From contig BLAL01000229.1 of assembly GCA_015698045.1 (NCBI GenBank), positions 1,152,001 through 1,216,000 on the forward strand: a stretch of 64,000 nt of DNA, read 5' to 3'. The notes beneath the pieces are model-generated. The model did not search any database and was not told the origin of the DNA. It worked only from the letters and a program-made list of their open reading frames with translations. Position 1 is the first letter of the stretch. Each line of letters opens with the position of its first letter. The stretch is from Rhizophagus clarus (taxonomy: Eukaryota > Glomeromycota > Glomeromycetes > Glomerales > Glomeraceae). Shown here piece by piece: positions 48,191-58,779 of this stretch. A program made the translations under genes and the position numbers.

Positions 48191-48329
48191 CAGCTGATTA
48201 TATTTTCACTTCAATAATTGTGGCTATATTATTTTCATAATAAAAAATATTAAATACAAATATATACTAAATTAATGATCGTGGCTGTTATTATTACAAC
48301 GAAAATTTAAAATTCAGTGGTAACATTTG

Positions 48330-48432
48330 GTGTAATGATTTTCGGTGAAATAACTCTGTCGGTGAAATGATACTGTCGATGAAATGATTTTTGGTTAACT
48401 CTCTTAGCTGTCGGTAAAATAATGCCCTTATA
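48330..48432. repeat. 17-bp degenerate minisatellite
   Basis: At least four units of the form TGTCGGTGAAATGATAC. The unit shares the GTCGG word with the 47291-47456 array on the other side of the retroelement fragment, but the rest differs. Confidence 0.6.
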
Positions 48433-48680
48433 ATAATATTGCATATCATATTAAATATCTCTAACATGGAATTATTTCGTTATAATAGGTTAAAGAAATT
48501 TTAACGCAATAATGGTTCTCAAACAGATCGGATGAAATAAACGCGAATTTATCATTCCTTCAACTAGTTTAAGATTATCAGATACACTCGGGATAATAAA
48601 GGATCTATCCAGAGTGAACTCCTAGATTTATCCAGGGGAATGACCGAAGCAGAACAACGAGATCATTTTAATGATCTGCC
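48433..48680. other. Short intergenic stretch upstream of F-box 4
   Basis: Nothing was recognised apart from moderately GC-balanced DNA near 48590-48650. Confidence 0.3.
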
Positions 48681-48745
48681 ATTTAACTGACCATAAATTT
48701 TTTATATTGTATGAATGTCATCATTTGATCAGCAACTTTTCTCTC
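48681..48745 (+). promoter_or_regulatory. Shared F-box promoter block, gene 4
   Basis: TTAACTGACCATAAATTTTT, then ATTGTATGAATGTCATCATT, then TGATCAGCAACTTTTCTC is a diverged form of the gene 1 block. The TATA is changed to CATAAAT. It lies about 70 bp from the chosen start. Confidence 0.4.
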
Positions 48746-48762
48746 TTTTCCTCTTTTTTAAA

Positions 48763-50157
48763 ATGTCAAACCTTAACGAGGATATACTTTATTTAATATT
48801 TGAAGAATTAAAAGATGATGGAAATGCTCCTTTTTCATGTCTTTTAGTTAATAAAAATTGGTTCAATATTATCATACCAATTTTATGGAAAAATCCTTGG
48901 AAGAATTTAAAGAAGAAGACAATCTTATTAAAAGTAATTATTTCACATTTGTCAGAAGAATCAAAAAATAATTTAAAATCTCAAAATGTTCTTGTTTCAA
49001 CAACTTCATATCAAAAACCTTTATTTGATTATATTAGTTTTTGTAAACATTTAAACTTTGAAGCAATATTTGATATAGCGAATTCACATGATAAAATTAT
49101 AAATGAAATTATTAAACTTTTTATTAATGAAAATAGGAAATTTACACATCTTTATATACCGAATCAATTTAATCATAAAATACATCTTATTCCAGGATTT
49201 GAATATTGCTTTTCAAGACTTGAATTACTTCAATGTGATATAGATAATAACAATCAAAATATTTTAGAAGAACTGGCTAAAATATGCAAATCGATTAGAA
49301 ATTTGGAATTCATATCTACTACTAATACTGAAATTAGCGGAATCATTAAGTTAATTACTGTTCAAAAAGAATTAAGCAATGTCTGTTATTATTCAACTTG
49401 TCAAGGAGATAACGTTGAAGAATCACTGATTAAACATATGAATACCATCCAATATTTAAAGATTAATGAAGAACCTAGTGGCAAGTTTCTTTCATATTTT
49501 ATTAATTTAATAAGTTTAGAAATAGGTGGTTCAATTTATAGTTCATGCTGGAAACATTTAGAGAATGCATCTTTACCTCATTTGAAATTTCTAATTGCAA
49601 AAAATATTCCATCCGAATATTTAGCAAAATTAATCGAAACTACAAAAGGAAAACTGTGTGAAATTAGTATTATTTCATTAAGATATGATGATCATAATAA
49701 ACAAAAACTTCTTCAGGCAATTGCTCAAAATTGTCCAAGTCTTAAATATCTTATGCTAATTCTTGAGAATAGAGATTTTGTTGAATTTGAAAAATTATTA
49801 ATTAATTGTCAATATTTGGATGGATTAATTATTATCTTAAAAAAAAAATATGATTTGGAGTTTAATTGTAATAAATTATTTGAAATATTAACCAACTCAT
49901 CACCAATTGGCTTATTCAAATTTAAATTTGTTTTTTTTCAACATTTTCAATTGGAATCTTTGAATTTATTCTTTGATAAATGGAAAGGGAGAAACCCTAT
50001 GTTATTACATACTGTTCCAATGTACAGTAATATGAATTTAGAAAAATATTTTGTTTTAGTAGAAAAATATAAAGCTGAAGGAATAGTTAAACAATATGAA
50101 AATGATTTGTGTGGAGATTCTTACGAAGAATTTGAATGGATTAAAAAGAGAATTTGA
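48763..50157 (+). CDS. F-box/LRR-like protein, paralogue 4
   Basis: 464 residues from the MSNLNEDILYLIFEEL start. An upstream in-frame ATG at 48715 would add 16 residues that no paralogue has and lies in the pyrimidine-rich leader, so I reject it. The F-box-like part (SCLLVNKNWFNIIIPILW) is followed by LRR-like segments (LPHLKFLIAKNIP, AIAQNCPSLKYLMLIL, LLINCQYLDGLIII) and the tail YEEFEWIKKRI. It is the shortest of the five, with a shorter linker after NPWKNLKK and a deletion near residue 95. The expected role is a substrate receptor of an SCF ubiquitin ligase. Paralogue 5 follows 1.1 kb downstream on the same strand. Confidence 0.85.
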   Translation: MSNLNEDILYLIFEELKDDGNAPFSCLLVNKNWFNIIIPILWKNPWKNLKKKTILLKVIISHLSEESKNNLKSQNVLVSTTSYQKPLFDYISFCKHLNFEAIFDIANSHDKIINEIIKLFINENRKFTHLYIPNQFNHKIHLIPGFEYCFSRLELLQCDIDNNNQNILEELAKICKSIRNLEFISTTNTEISGIIKLITVQKELSNVCYYSTCQGDNVEESLIKHMNTIQYLKINEEPSGKFLSYFINLISLEIGGSIYSSCWKHLENASLPHLKFLIAKNIPSEYLAKLIETTKGKLCEISIISLRYDDHNKQKLLQAIAQNCPSLKYLMLILENRDFVEFEKLLINCQYLDGLIIILKKKYDLEFNCNKLFEILTNSSPIGLFKFKFVFFQHFQLESLNLFFDKWKGRNPMLLHTVPMYSNMNLEKYFVLVEKYKAEGIVKQYENDLCGDSYEEFEWIKKRI

Positions 50158-50377
50158 TATAGATTGTACTTCAACTTAACGGTTTAGTTAATAAATAATA
50201 ATATAGTTGCTTTAGTATTAATATAGTTTAGGTTTTTCTTTACCATTTATTATAGTTTCATTTTTTTTATATAAATAAATAAAAGTAACCTTTAAAGTTT
50301 CATTGCATGTGAACTTTGTATTAGTTTTGTATAATTTAAAGTACTAAATAACTAGGGAACGATTTCAGAACCGTTGT
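50158..50377. other. 3' region of F-box 4
   Basis: AATAAA-containing AT-rich DNA (about 50190) is consistent with a polyadenylation region. Confidence 0.3.
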
Positions 50378-50509
50378 TAAGTCCGGAGTACGAGTGTAAC
50401 TAAATGTACCAATCATGCATCGACTCAATTTTTGAGCGGGCGGACAAACGGACATTTTTGTGTGACCTTTGCATAGAAATATATAGTCCTTCGTCACACT
50501 CCGGACTAA
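50378..50509. mobile_element. 126-bp MITE with TAA target duplication
   Basis: The element spans 50381-50506 with ends GTCCGGAGT...ACTCCGGAC (9 bp perfect, then partial matching). TAA is duplicated at 50378-50380 and 50507-50509. A 3-bp TAA/TTA target is typical of PIF/Harbinger elements. It has no coding capacity; the - strand 67-codon frame here is a by-product. Confidence 0.75.
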
Positions 50510-51164
50510 AAATTGTAGAATCTTATAAAAAATAACCACTAATTATATGGCCACAACAAACCGCTTATTTGTCAATTTGGTTTGATTTATAAATTATATT
50601 ACAACGTAAATAAAAATATTAGGTTAAATAATATAATAGATACAGTATGATTTTTAGAAACGAGCACAACGAATATGATAAATGTTCTGTGAACGCAACA
50701 TAGACACACGATTCCAATAATTTTTTGCGATTTCAATTTAATATAACGTTTGAAATTACATTTATAAGAAATTTTAGTATTATTTATTAAAAAAATAATT
50801 TTTTTTACGTGTTTATTACTGTTTTTGTGTTTGTTGTGTTGTAACTTGTAAGATGAGTTTCCAGGGAATTTAATGTTCAAATGATTGTTTAGTAGTGGGA
50901 GTGGGCGTCTTATATGTACAAATTTTTTTGTTGGCGTCCGTAATGACAAACTATTCGTTGATTGGTGAAAGTTATTATATTTGCGTAGCACAGTTTATTT
51001 TTGGAAAGAATTAATTTTATTGGTGAATGGATATTCTGTTAACTGCGGTAGATGTGGCAACACGTGACTTGTTACGTGGTTGAAATTTTGAAATGCACCC
51101 CAGAAACGTTATGCTGCAAGTGGCTTAAATGATCAGCTTTATGCTTATCCTAAATTATTTATTA
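50510..51164. other. Intergenic DNA between F-box 4 and 5
   Basis: No convincing gene. An imperfect palindrome, CACGTGACTTGTTACGTGG (about 51061-51079), lies about 190 bp before the F-box 5 start. The - strand frame 50599-50991 has no motif. Confidence 0.35.
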
Positions 51165-51235
51165 TGTTTCATGTGTAACGTAAACCACTTGGCTTTAAAT
51201 AATATTATTGTACGTGGCAATTTTTCTTTTTCTTC
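51165..51235 (+). promoter_or_regulatory. Shared F-box promoter block, gene 5
   Basis: TGTAACGTAAACCACTTGGCTTTAAAT, then ATTATTGTACGTGGCAATTTTTC keeps the spacing and several words of the gene 1 block, with TTTAAAT in place of TATAAAT. Confidence 0.45.
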
Positions 51236-51254
51236 TTTTTTAAATTATTTAATA

Positions 51255-52697
51255 ATGTCAAACCTTAATGAGGATATATTTTATTTGATATTTGAAGAAT
51301 TAAAAGATGATAGAAATACCCTTTTTTCATGCCTTTTAGTTAATAAAAGCTGGTTCAATAATATTATTCCAATATTATGGAAAAATCCTTGGAAATATTT
51401 AAAGAACAAAAAGATGAAACTTATGTTATTAAAAGTAATTATTTCTCATTTATCAGAAGAATCAAGAAATAATATAAAAAATCGAAATGCCATTATTTTA
51501 ACAAATTCATATCAAAAACCTTTATTTAAATATTTAAGTTTTTGTAAATATTTGAATTTTGACGTAATAATCAATATGGCAAGTTCGATTGTTACTTTTG
51601 ATGCTACACATATTATTATTAATGGAATAATTAATCTTTTTATACATGAAAATATGTTAATTACACATCTTTATATACCGAATCAATTTGATTATAAAAT
51701 ACACCTTATTCCAGGATTTGAAAATTGCTTTTCAGAACTTGAATTTGTTCAATGTAGCATGGATGATGATAATAATCGAGATATTATAGAATGGTTGGCT
51801 AGAGTAAGCAAATCAATTAAAAACTTGGAATTTACATCTTTGAATAGTAATATTGAAATAGATGTAATGGTTAAACTAATTGTATCTCAAAAAGGATTAT
51901 TTAATTTTTGTCATTCAATTCATTCAATTTATTATGGTGGTGATCCTTCATCTCGTAAATCCCTTGAAAAATCATTAATAAAACATGCGAATACTCTTCA
52001 ATATTTAAAAATTGATAGAGAACCTTGTACAAAAATATTTTCATACCTTGTTAATTTAATTAGTTTAGAAATAAGGGGTTCAATTAATACACACTGGAAA
52101 AATTTAGGGGATGCATCTTTACCTCATTTAAAATTTCTAAGGACCAATGATATCCACTATGGATGTTTAGCAAAATTAATCAAAAATACAAAAGGAAACC
52201 TTTGTGAAATTAGTGTTGGCTCAATTATAAATGCTCGAAGTAATCAAGAACTTATTCAGGCAATCGCTCAAAGTTGTCCAAATCTTAAATATCTTAAGAT
52301 AATGCTTGAAAATAAGGATATTGTTGAATTCGAAGAATTATTAATTAATTGTAAATATTTGGACGGGGTAACTATTGTTGCAAATATTTGGGAAGAGAAG
52401 TTTGATTGGAATGAATTATTTGAAATATTAACTGAATCGTCACCAATTGGTCTATTCAAATTTAAATTTATTTTTTGTCATTCTTTTCAATTGGAATCCT
52501 TGAATTTATTCTTTAATAGGTGGAAAGGAAGACATCCTATGTTATTACAAACTGTTCCAACGTACAATAGTGTAGAGTTGGAAAAATATTTTGATTTAAT
52601 AGAAATGTATAAAACAGAAGGGATAGTTAAAAAATATGAAAATGATTTACATGGAAGTACCTATGAAGAATTTGAATGGATTAAAAGGAGAATTTGA
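51255..52697 (+). CDS. F-box/LRR-like protein, paralogue 5
   Basis: 480 residues from MSNLNEDIFYLIFEEL. The frame is open 42 codons further upstream (to 51129), but that part is the conserved promoter and leader and contains no family sequence, so the inner ATG is chosen. The F-box-like segment (SCLLVNKSWFNNIIPILW) is followed by LRR-like segments (LPHLKFLRTNDI, AIAQSCPNLKYLKIML, LLINCKYLDGVTIV) and the tail YEEFEWIKRRI. An AATAAA lies at about 52740. It is closest in gene order to paralogue 4 and is probably its tandem duplicate. An SCF adaptor role is inferred from the F-box only. Confidence 0.85.
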   Translation: MSNLNEDIFYLIFEELKDDRNTLFSCLLVNKSWFNNIIPILWKNPWKYLKNKKMKLMLLKVIISHLSEESRNNIKNRNAIILTNSYQKPLFKYLSFCKYLNFDVIINMASSIVTFDATHIIINGIINLFIHENMLITHLYIPNQFDYKIHLIPGFENCFSELEFVQCSMDDDNNRDIIEWLARVSKSIKNLEFTSLNSNIEIDVMVKLIVSQKGLFNFCHSIHSIYYGGDPSSRKSLEKSLIKHANTLQYLKIDREPCTKIFSYLVNLISLEIRGSINTHWKNLGDASLPHLKFLRTNDIHYGCLAKLIKNTKGNLCEISVGSIINARSNQELIQAIAQSCPNLKYLKIMLENKDIVEFEELLINCKYLDGVTIVANIWEEKFDWNELFEILTESSPIGLFKFKFIFCHSFQLESLNLFFNRWKGRHPMLLQTVPTYNSVELEKYFDLIEMYKTEGIVKKYENDLHGSTYEEFEWIKRRI

Positions 52698-53804
52698 TTT
52701 GTATATAGTGTAACATCAGCTTAAATGTTCGTTCTAGCAAATAAATATTATTAATTATTATATGATTATATATGTAGTTGATATTGACATAGTTTAAATA
52801 ATTAGATTTCCTTCCCTTTATAGTTAAATAAAGTTTGTATTAGTTCTACTATATACTAAATATTAAATTGCAAAGTATTAATAAGAATTATAAAATCATA
52901 AAAAATGACCAATTATTACGGTACACGAGTCTGTTAAATAATTCTATTTATCAATTTAACTTGATTTATAAATTATATTATATGTGGAATCTTTAATTAG
53001 TTAGTTCTGAGCGCTATTTAATCAGCTGTGATAAGTAATTCAGGAATTAACATTAATCCTTGACTACTCACAATTTTCTTTAATATAACTATAAAAAAAT
53101 ACCTAATTTTTATTAATAAATAACTATATAGTTCGAGATATAACATTCAGAGAAAAATGAAAAAGAGTTGGATGTTTATTTATCAGTAATTAAATAATGA
53201 ACTTATTAATAATGAGCATTTCATCACCTAGAATGATTGGTAATGAATTTCAGAGGATAAAGTTGATCTTTTACTTTGTAAAAAGATAAGCAGAAAGAAT
53301 TTTCAATTTTGTATTTTGCATCAGATTATCTGTGCATCAAACCACAAGCGTACCTTTAGAACAGATAGCTCTGCTGATAATTTCGTCACTGAGAAATGGA
53401 TTAGAAGCTGTAACAATAAGAGTAATATTATGTGTAAAAAGTACATTCAGTGAAAATATATTTTTGAAATACATTATGGTAGAAATTTTTTATATTCAAG
53501 CTTCTTTATAAGTATATACGATCATACAAATAAATTTTCTTAAAATTAAAAGTTTGAACAATATGAATGACAATTCTATATCAAGAAATACAATCTTTCC
53601 ATAAGTATTAATCAGTAAATTAATTGTTAATTGCAAATTATAGGATTGCTTTATCATTTAGTTCCATTACTCAACAATCGTCATAAAATACTTGATATGT
53701 TAAGCTAAAGTAATTAAATAACAGTACTTTGATAATCATTTAGATGAAATATAATTTATGTAGCGTATTTATTTATAAGAACTGAAACGTAAAACTGCTT
53801 TATA
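52698..53804. other. AT-rich intergenic stretch
   Basis: No gene or repeat was recognised after the polyadenylation region. Confidence 0.35.
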
Positions 53805-54160
53805 AATCTGCCTAGTCCGGTTCATGCTGAAAGACCAGTCTTTTGGGGACCGGACCGGTCCAGCCTTAAGTTGTGCTAATCACTTGAATTATTTAATATA
53901 AAAAATGTGAGTGCTTTTTTTTTTTGATTTATTCTGCCTCTGATTTTGTGATTAAAGAGTATATTGAAACTGCTTCAAAAGTTTAATATGAATTATTTTA
54001 ATTTGCGCAAATACTTTCCAAATATCCTTTGTTATCTAATTATTTTTCACCTTATAGACGTTACAACGATTTCTTTTTTTGAACTTGATTCTCCTAACCA
54101 ATTACTATAATTTTATTAATAATGATTTATATGTTTATTTTTCTTCAACACTCATCCAAT
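53805..54160 (-). repeat. Dispersed GGACCGGTCC repeat, copy 2
   Basis: This is the reverse complement of 17452-18000. It shares the GGACCGGTCC core (at about 53861), the TTGAAACTGCTTCAAAAGTTTAAT and AATTTGCGCAAAT words and the outer TTCTTCAACACTCATCCAA. It lacks the extra 200 bases of copy 1. Confidence 0.6.
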
Positions 54161-55589
54161 ACTACTAATTTAAAACAAAAAAAAACTTATTTACATAAAT
54201 AAAATGTGAAAATTAAACGATTATTATAAAGCAATGGATAATTTAGAAAAATCACTAGCATTTTAATACTAGCAATAGGAATTAATTTTCAGTAAAAATA
54301 ATTCTATTTTAAGAAATACTAATAAAGCAGCAAATATTTTAAAATTATACATGGTTGCCAAAATTTACTATGAATGTTCATAATGAATTAATAAATTTTG
54401 CCATATGATAATATGTGCAACTGACAAAACACAGCATCATAACTAAGAAATAATGAAACTTCATTTACAAAACTACAATCGTGTATGATGTCAACTTCAC
54501 TATAAAATAAATGGAACACGTGTTAGCAATCTATCTCATTCACCAGGACCCAGAAATATACATATAGGGGTAGGGTCTACCAATGCGTCGCCATCATAGT
54601 GGAGTTAGACAGAGTGAGGTTTTTATTTGTGTATTACAATTTAGGATTTTTTTTTGTCCATGACTAAGGTCATCAGATTGTTTGCGTATTTTTGGTCATC
54701 ATATATACTGTATATTAATCACGTTGTAAACGTAAATCAAAATGAAAAAAATAATATTTTAATGTATTAATTTTAATAAATATATATGTATTAAAAAATA
54801 TTTTATTGTTTTATTTAATAATTTCACTTTATTATAATAAAAATAATTTTTTATTGACTACTGGTTTATCTAAAAGTCCAGAAATCTAAAACGTATTTTT
54901 AATGATGGTAGCTTTGGAGCTAAGATTTACGGAATAGTTCAGAAAATGTTGGAAAATGGACTCTTTTTTCGAACCGTTTATAGAAAAGTTGTCAGACGCA
55001 AAAGTTAAATAAATTTTCGGAGAAAATTATAAAAAATGTACGTTCAACATACTACTGATCCCGGTTTTGTTTAGCCAATTTCCTAGGCTAGGGGATGGCT
55101 GAGTTATGATAGAAGGTGCCACTAGTCGAATGAAAGGATATTGCCCAATAGTCTTATTATATTTTTTTCAGTTTTTACCTGAATTGAATCTGATCAATCT
55201 ACCCGATTTCTGGCCGCAGGTTGGGTTTAATCATGTAATATTTCAAGAAAAATCCATCGGACTAAATTAATAATAATATCAAGAAATAAGAAATATCGGT
55301 ATCATCTATATTTGCCGATATGTATGTATATATTTACCGATACATGTACGGAATTTGAAAATATCAACCCGATATTACAATGATATTACATTTATTAAAC
55401 AATAAATTTAATATATATATTTTTTAATATTGTCTTAAAAATAAATTTTATTACAAATATAAAGCGCGTTCTTGGCTAATAAAAATGTATAAAAAGCTAT
55501 TATAATTAAATTAGTTTACAATTAACAAATAAATAATGCGTACTTTACTAACAAAAATACTAAAAAGTTATATACAAATACGTATCGAT
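54161..55589. other. Intergenic DNA with a solo hAT-like end
   Basis: At about 54556-54592, CAGGACCCAGAAATATACATATAGGGG followed by GGGTCTACC parallels the left end of the 35198 MITE (AGGACCCCGAGCTATACATATAGAGG, then GGTGTAGCC). No matching right end was found, so this is a decayed or solo end. No gene is supported in the rest. Confidence 0.35.
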
Positions 55590-56530
55590 TCTAATAACTG
55601 AAGCCAAAATCTACAAAAGAAAAAAAGAAACATTAATAAATGTTTCCTAAAAAGAAAAATAAATAAGTTTCGAAAGTATTAAAACTTACCACATATATCT
55701 CCTATTACTAAGAAAGATGTCCGAAACTTACAAAGAGAAAAAAGAAATTTCAATAAAGTGAAAGATTTATTGAAAGTTTTAATTATTAAAAATTTACCAT
55801 CTCAAGAATAATAGATGTTCGGAACCTACACCTACAAAAATTGAATGAAAATGTTATCAAAAAAAAAAAAAAATGAAATAACAAGATTTTGAAGAACTCA
55901 TACCAGCATCAAATTTTTCAAAATCATTGCTTAAAAAACAAAAATCGGAACCTATAAAAGAAAGAAGCAAAAAAAAAAGGTTTCGAAAGTATTAAAAAAC
56001 ATTATAATATTATCCAAAAATTGAAGATCGATCTTACAATAAAGGAGAAAGTTAGATAATGTTTTCTGAAGAAAGAAAAAAACAATTACATTCCAGACCT
56101 ACAGAAATGAGAAAATATTTCCTAATTTCAAAAGTACTGAAACCCATCGCTCAAAAATTGAAACCAAAACTCATAAAAATAAAAAGAAACGGTTAACACG
56201 CTTCTTAAAGGTAATAACAAAACCATCCTAAAGAAACTTATTTACCACTGAAAATTCCTCTTTTGAGAAACTGTCACCCACATGAAATAAAAAAAAAGAA
56301 GAAATTAATACATTTATTAGAGGTATGAGAGAAACTCTTCCAGAAAAAATTATTTACTGTCTAAAAGTTCATTCCGGTGCATTGACACAAAATAAAATTG
56401 AAAAAGGGAAACTTTTAATATATTTCTTATGGGTAATGACGAAACCCTTAGAAAGTTCCCAACGAAGAAGCTAGTGCCTACAAAAATAAATTCAAATTTT
56501 ACTTTAATGATACAAAAGAAAGCCTTTAAT
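55590..56530. repeat. A-rich degenerate tandem repeat
   Basis: A unit of roughly 90-110 bp recurs with heavy drift: CCTACAAAAGAAAAAAAGAA, then TGTTTCCTAA, then TTTCGAAAGTATTAAAACTTACC. About eight loose copies are visible. It resembles the purine-rich DNA at 1-560. The - strand frames here are by-products. Confidence 0.6.
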
Positions 56531-57467
56531 ATTAAATTCAATTTTAATTTAATTTAATTTAAATTAACTTATGTAACATTTTTGGAGAAAATTCATTTCC
56601 ATATTTTTCCATATTTTGAGGTAACCCTCACCGAGCATTTTCATTTCCAAAAGTTCTGGTAAAACGAAGATCGATAACACATTCAGGTGATGTGATGAAC
56701 GACAAAGTAGCAAAAGAAGGTATTTCTCCTTCATCAGATCAACGAAAAAATCATACATTATCAATTCATTGCGTTATCATGGGACTATACAATCATAATA
56801 TACAAATAATCACAATCATCGTAATAGACTTTATCAAACATTTATCCTATTAACATTTAATTAGTTCACGACTATTGGGATTTTTAAGGATTTCAATTGT
56901 TTTACATCATGGCATCTGAGTTACAATTTGTAAATTTATATTATAATTACCCTCATTTTACAAGAAGGTGGGTTTGTCAATTACTGTTAATTTTGGTTTA
57001 TTTTACTATTCACGAACTTACTTATATCAATAAAATAATAAGTTTCGGAAAGCATCGCCAATATCGGAAAGTTTTGGAATTTTGCCCCAGTATCGTCCCA
57101 AAAAGTAATTTTATCACTCGAAAGACAAAACTTTTCGGCTTTAAATTATTGGTTCGTCCACAATTTTAATTTGTATATACTCCCTCTCAAATATGAAATA
57201 AATAGTAACACTATAGTAACTTCGATAAACATATGCAAATAGAAATCAATATGGATATACGATATATTATGTATTTGTAACAAGAAAATTTGATACGATA
57301 GAAATTTCAAATTTATTCAATTTATTAATTTTAAATTTGACATTTTGACCATTTACATATTGTTACAAATAAAATATATAGTAATACATCAAATTCAACG
57401 TTAATATATTTAAACCACAGTAAATTTTAACATACATATTATATATGAAAGGCCACCAACTGAATTA
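56531..57467. other. Intergenic DNA with one short unrecognised frame
   Basis: A frame from ATG 56909 to 57169 (86 residues, MASELQFVNLYYNYPHFTRRW) has one hydrophobic stretch and a basic C-terminal half. No family was recognised. It may be chance or an exon. Confidence 0.25.
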
Positions 57468-58148
57468 TCATCTCAATTCATTCCAAGTTACTGAGCGCGA
57501 TTTATTTACCATTCTTCTCCCCTCTTCTATACCTTTCGTTTTAACGGCACGTTCCAACTCTTTTAACCTATCATTATCCAACACCAACAATTTTAAATCC
57601 GGTCTTCCACTAAATTCAGCGATATATTTATCATATTGGGGTCTTCTATCAGTTACTTTAATCGAACCTACACAGCTCCATATAATAATGTATGCTCCAC
57701 TATCATAATTACCACCAGTATCTAATTCTACAAAACTTTCTTGTTCTTTATATACCGAAGGCCAATAGGGAAATCTAATGTAATGTTTAGTATGTATTTC
57801 ACCAGATAATACTTTTCTTGCTGGTCTTAATTCTTCCTTGAAGGATCTCATTCCACCTCTAAGAGGATCATTTGCCTTCACACCATCACAAATCTTTTCC
57901 AAGTAGCGTTCAATAGCGTTTCGATAATCACTCCATGCTTTATAATTGTCATTCCCACTATGAGGGACATTAAATTCATGAGATAAGGAGAAACCGTATA
58001 AGCCACCATTTGCTTGAAGAAATCCTATAGTACCTTCTCGATTATACGCAAATAATTGTGAAAGAACTGGATATTCATTGTTTAACCGACGAATTATAGA
58101 TTCCGATTTGGAAACCATCAAAGCACTTTGATTACAAAAGTTTGACAT
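57468..58148 (-). CDS. Unrecognised 226-residue protein
   Basis: A single open frame of 226 residues with balanced, globular-looking composition and less AT-biased codons than its flanks. I do not recognise the family. Visible features are a soluble N-terminal half (SKSESIIRRLNNEYPVLSQLF), a central PLRGGMRSFKEELRPARK and an aromatic FPYWPSVYKEQESF. The predicted-strand-rich SGAYIIIWSCVGSIKV follows, and the C-terminus is charged and helical (DRLKELERAVKTKGIEEGRR). It has no signal peptide and no membrane segment. The start fits, with an A-rich context (AAAAATGTCAAAC) like that of the F-box genes. A run of about 22 A lies in the leader on this strand. Function is unknown. Confidence 0.6.
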   Translation of the reverse strand: MSNFCNQSALMVSKSESIIRRLNNEYPVLSQLFAYNREGTIGFLQANGGLYGFSLSHEFNVPHSGNDNYKAWSDYRNAIERYLEKICDGVKANDPLRGGMRSFKEELRPARKVLSGEIHTKHYIRFPYWPSVYKEQESFVELDTGGNYDSGAYIIIWSCVGSIKVTDRRPQYDKYIAEFSGRPDLKLLVLDNDRLKELERAVKTKGIEEGRRMVNKSRSVTWNELR

Positions 58149-58779
58149 TTTTATTAACTAAGTGAACACTTATTGGTGATATGAAAGGAAAAAAACAAAG
58201 TTAAATTTTTTTTTTTTTTTTTTGAAAATTGGTATAAAAGTTTGTTTTTTGATTGACTATTTTTGTATATTGATTCGTTGTACACTAACAAAGATTTGAT
58301 GGGCTTAGTGCTTAGCTGAAGCATGTGAATATTACATATTTGGTATAGTCGTATATGAGGAACAATCACATACCTTTAAAATCACGAGATTTTTGTAAAA
58401 AGTTTTTGCAGAAAGTGTAAAAACAAATACTTCAAATGATCGAAAAACAATATTTATTTATTACCACTTATCGTTATAACAAAAGAAATTTAATGGGTAA
58501 GCGAACAGAAGAATAAACACGATTTTATTATAATGTTAACAAATAACAATAGGTGTATAGAAAAAAAAATGTGGATTCGGAAGGTAGAAATCACAGAGAA
58601 CCAATCAACAACATCAACCAGCACGCAACTACAGGATTGTACACCAAAAAGCAAGATAAGCAAGCCTTAAATGCAAATTAGGAAAGTCTACAGTCAATCT
58701 ATCGGGCAAATCAGGATCTATGAAAGGAAAAAGTAAGGCTGCGGAGAAAGTTTTTACCAGTCAAGCTGTGTCGCCATGT
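58149..58779. other. Leader of the 226-residue gene and start of a retroelement fragment
   Basis: AT-rich DNA to about 58560, then more balanced DNA continuing into the gag-like fragment. A TATAAAA at about 58230 is on the + strand, pointing away from the gene. Confidence 0.3.

Noticed and set aside
48715..48762. Upstream start for F-box 4
   Set aside because: The extra 16 residues lie in the pyrimidine-rich leader and are absent from paralogues.
51129..51254. Upstream start for F-box 5
   Set aside because: The extension translates the shared promoter block; all paralogues begin at MSNLN or MSNIN.
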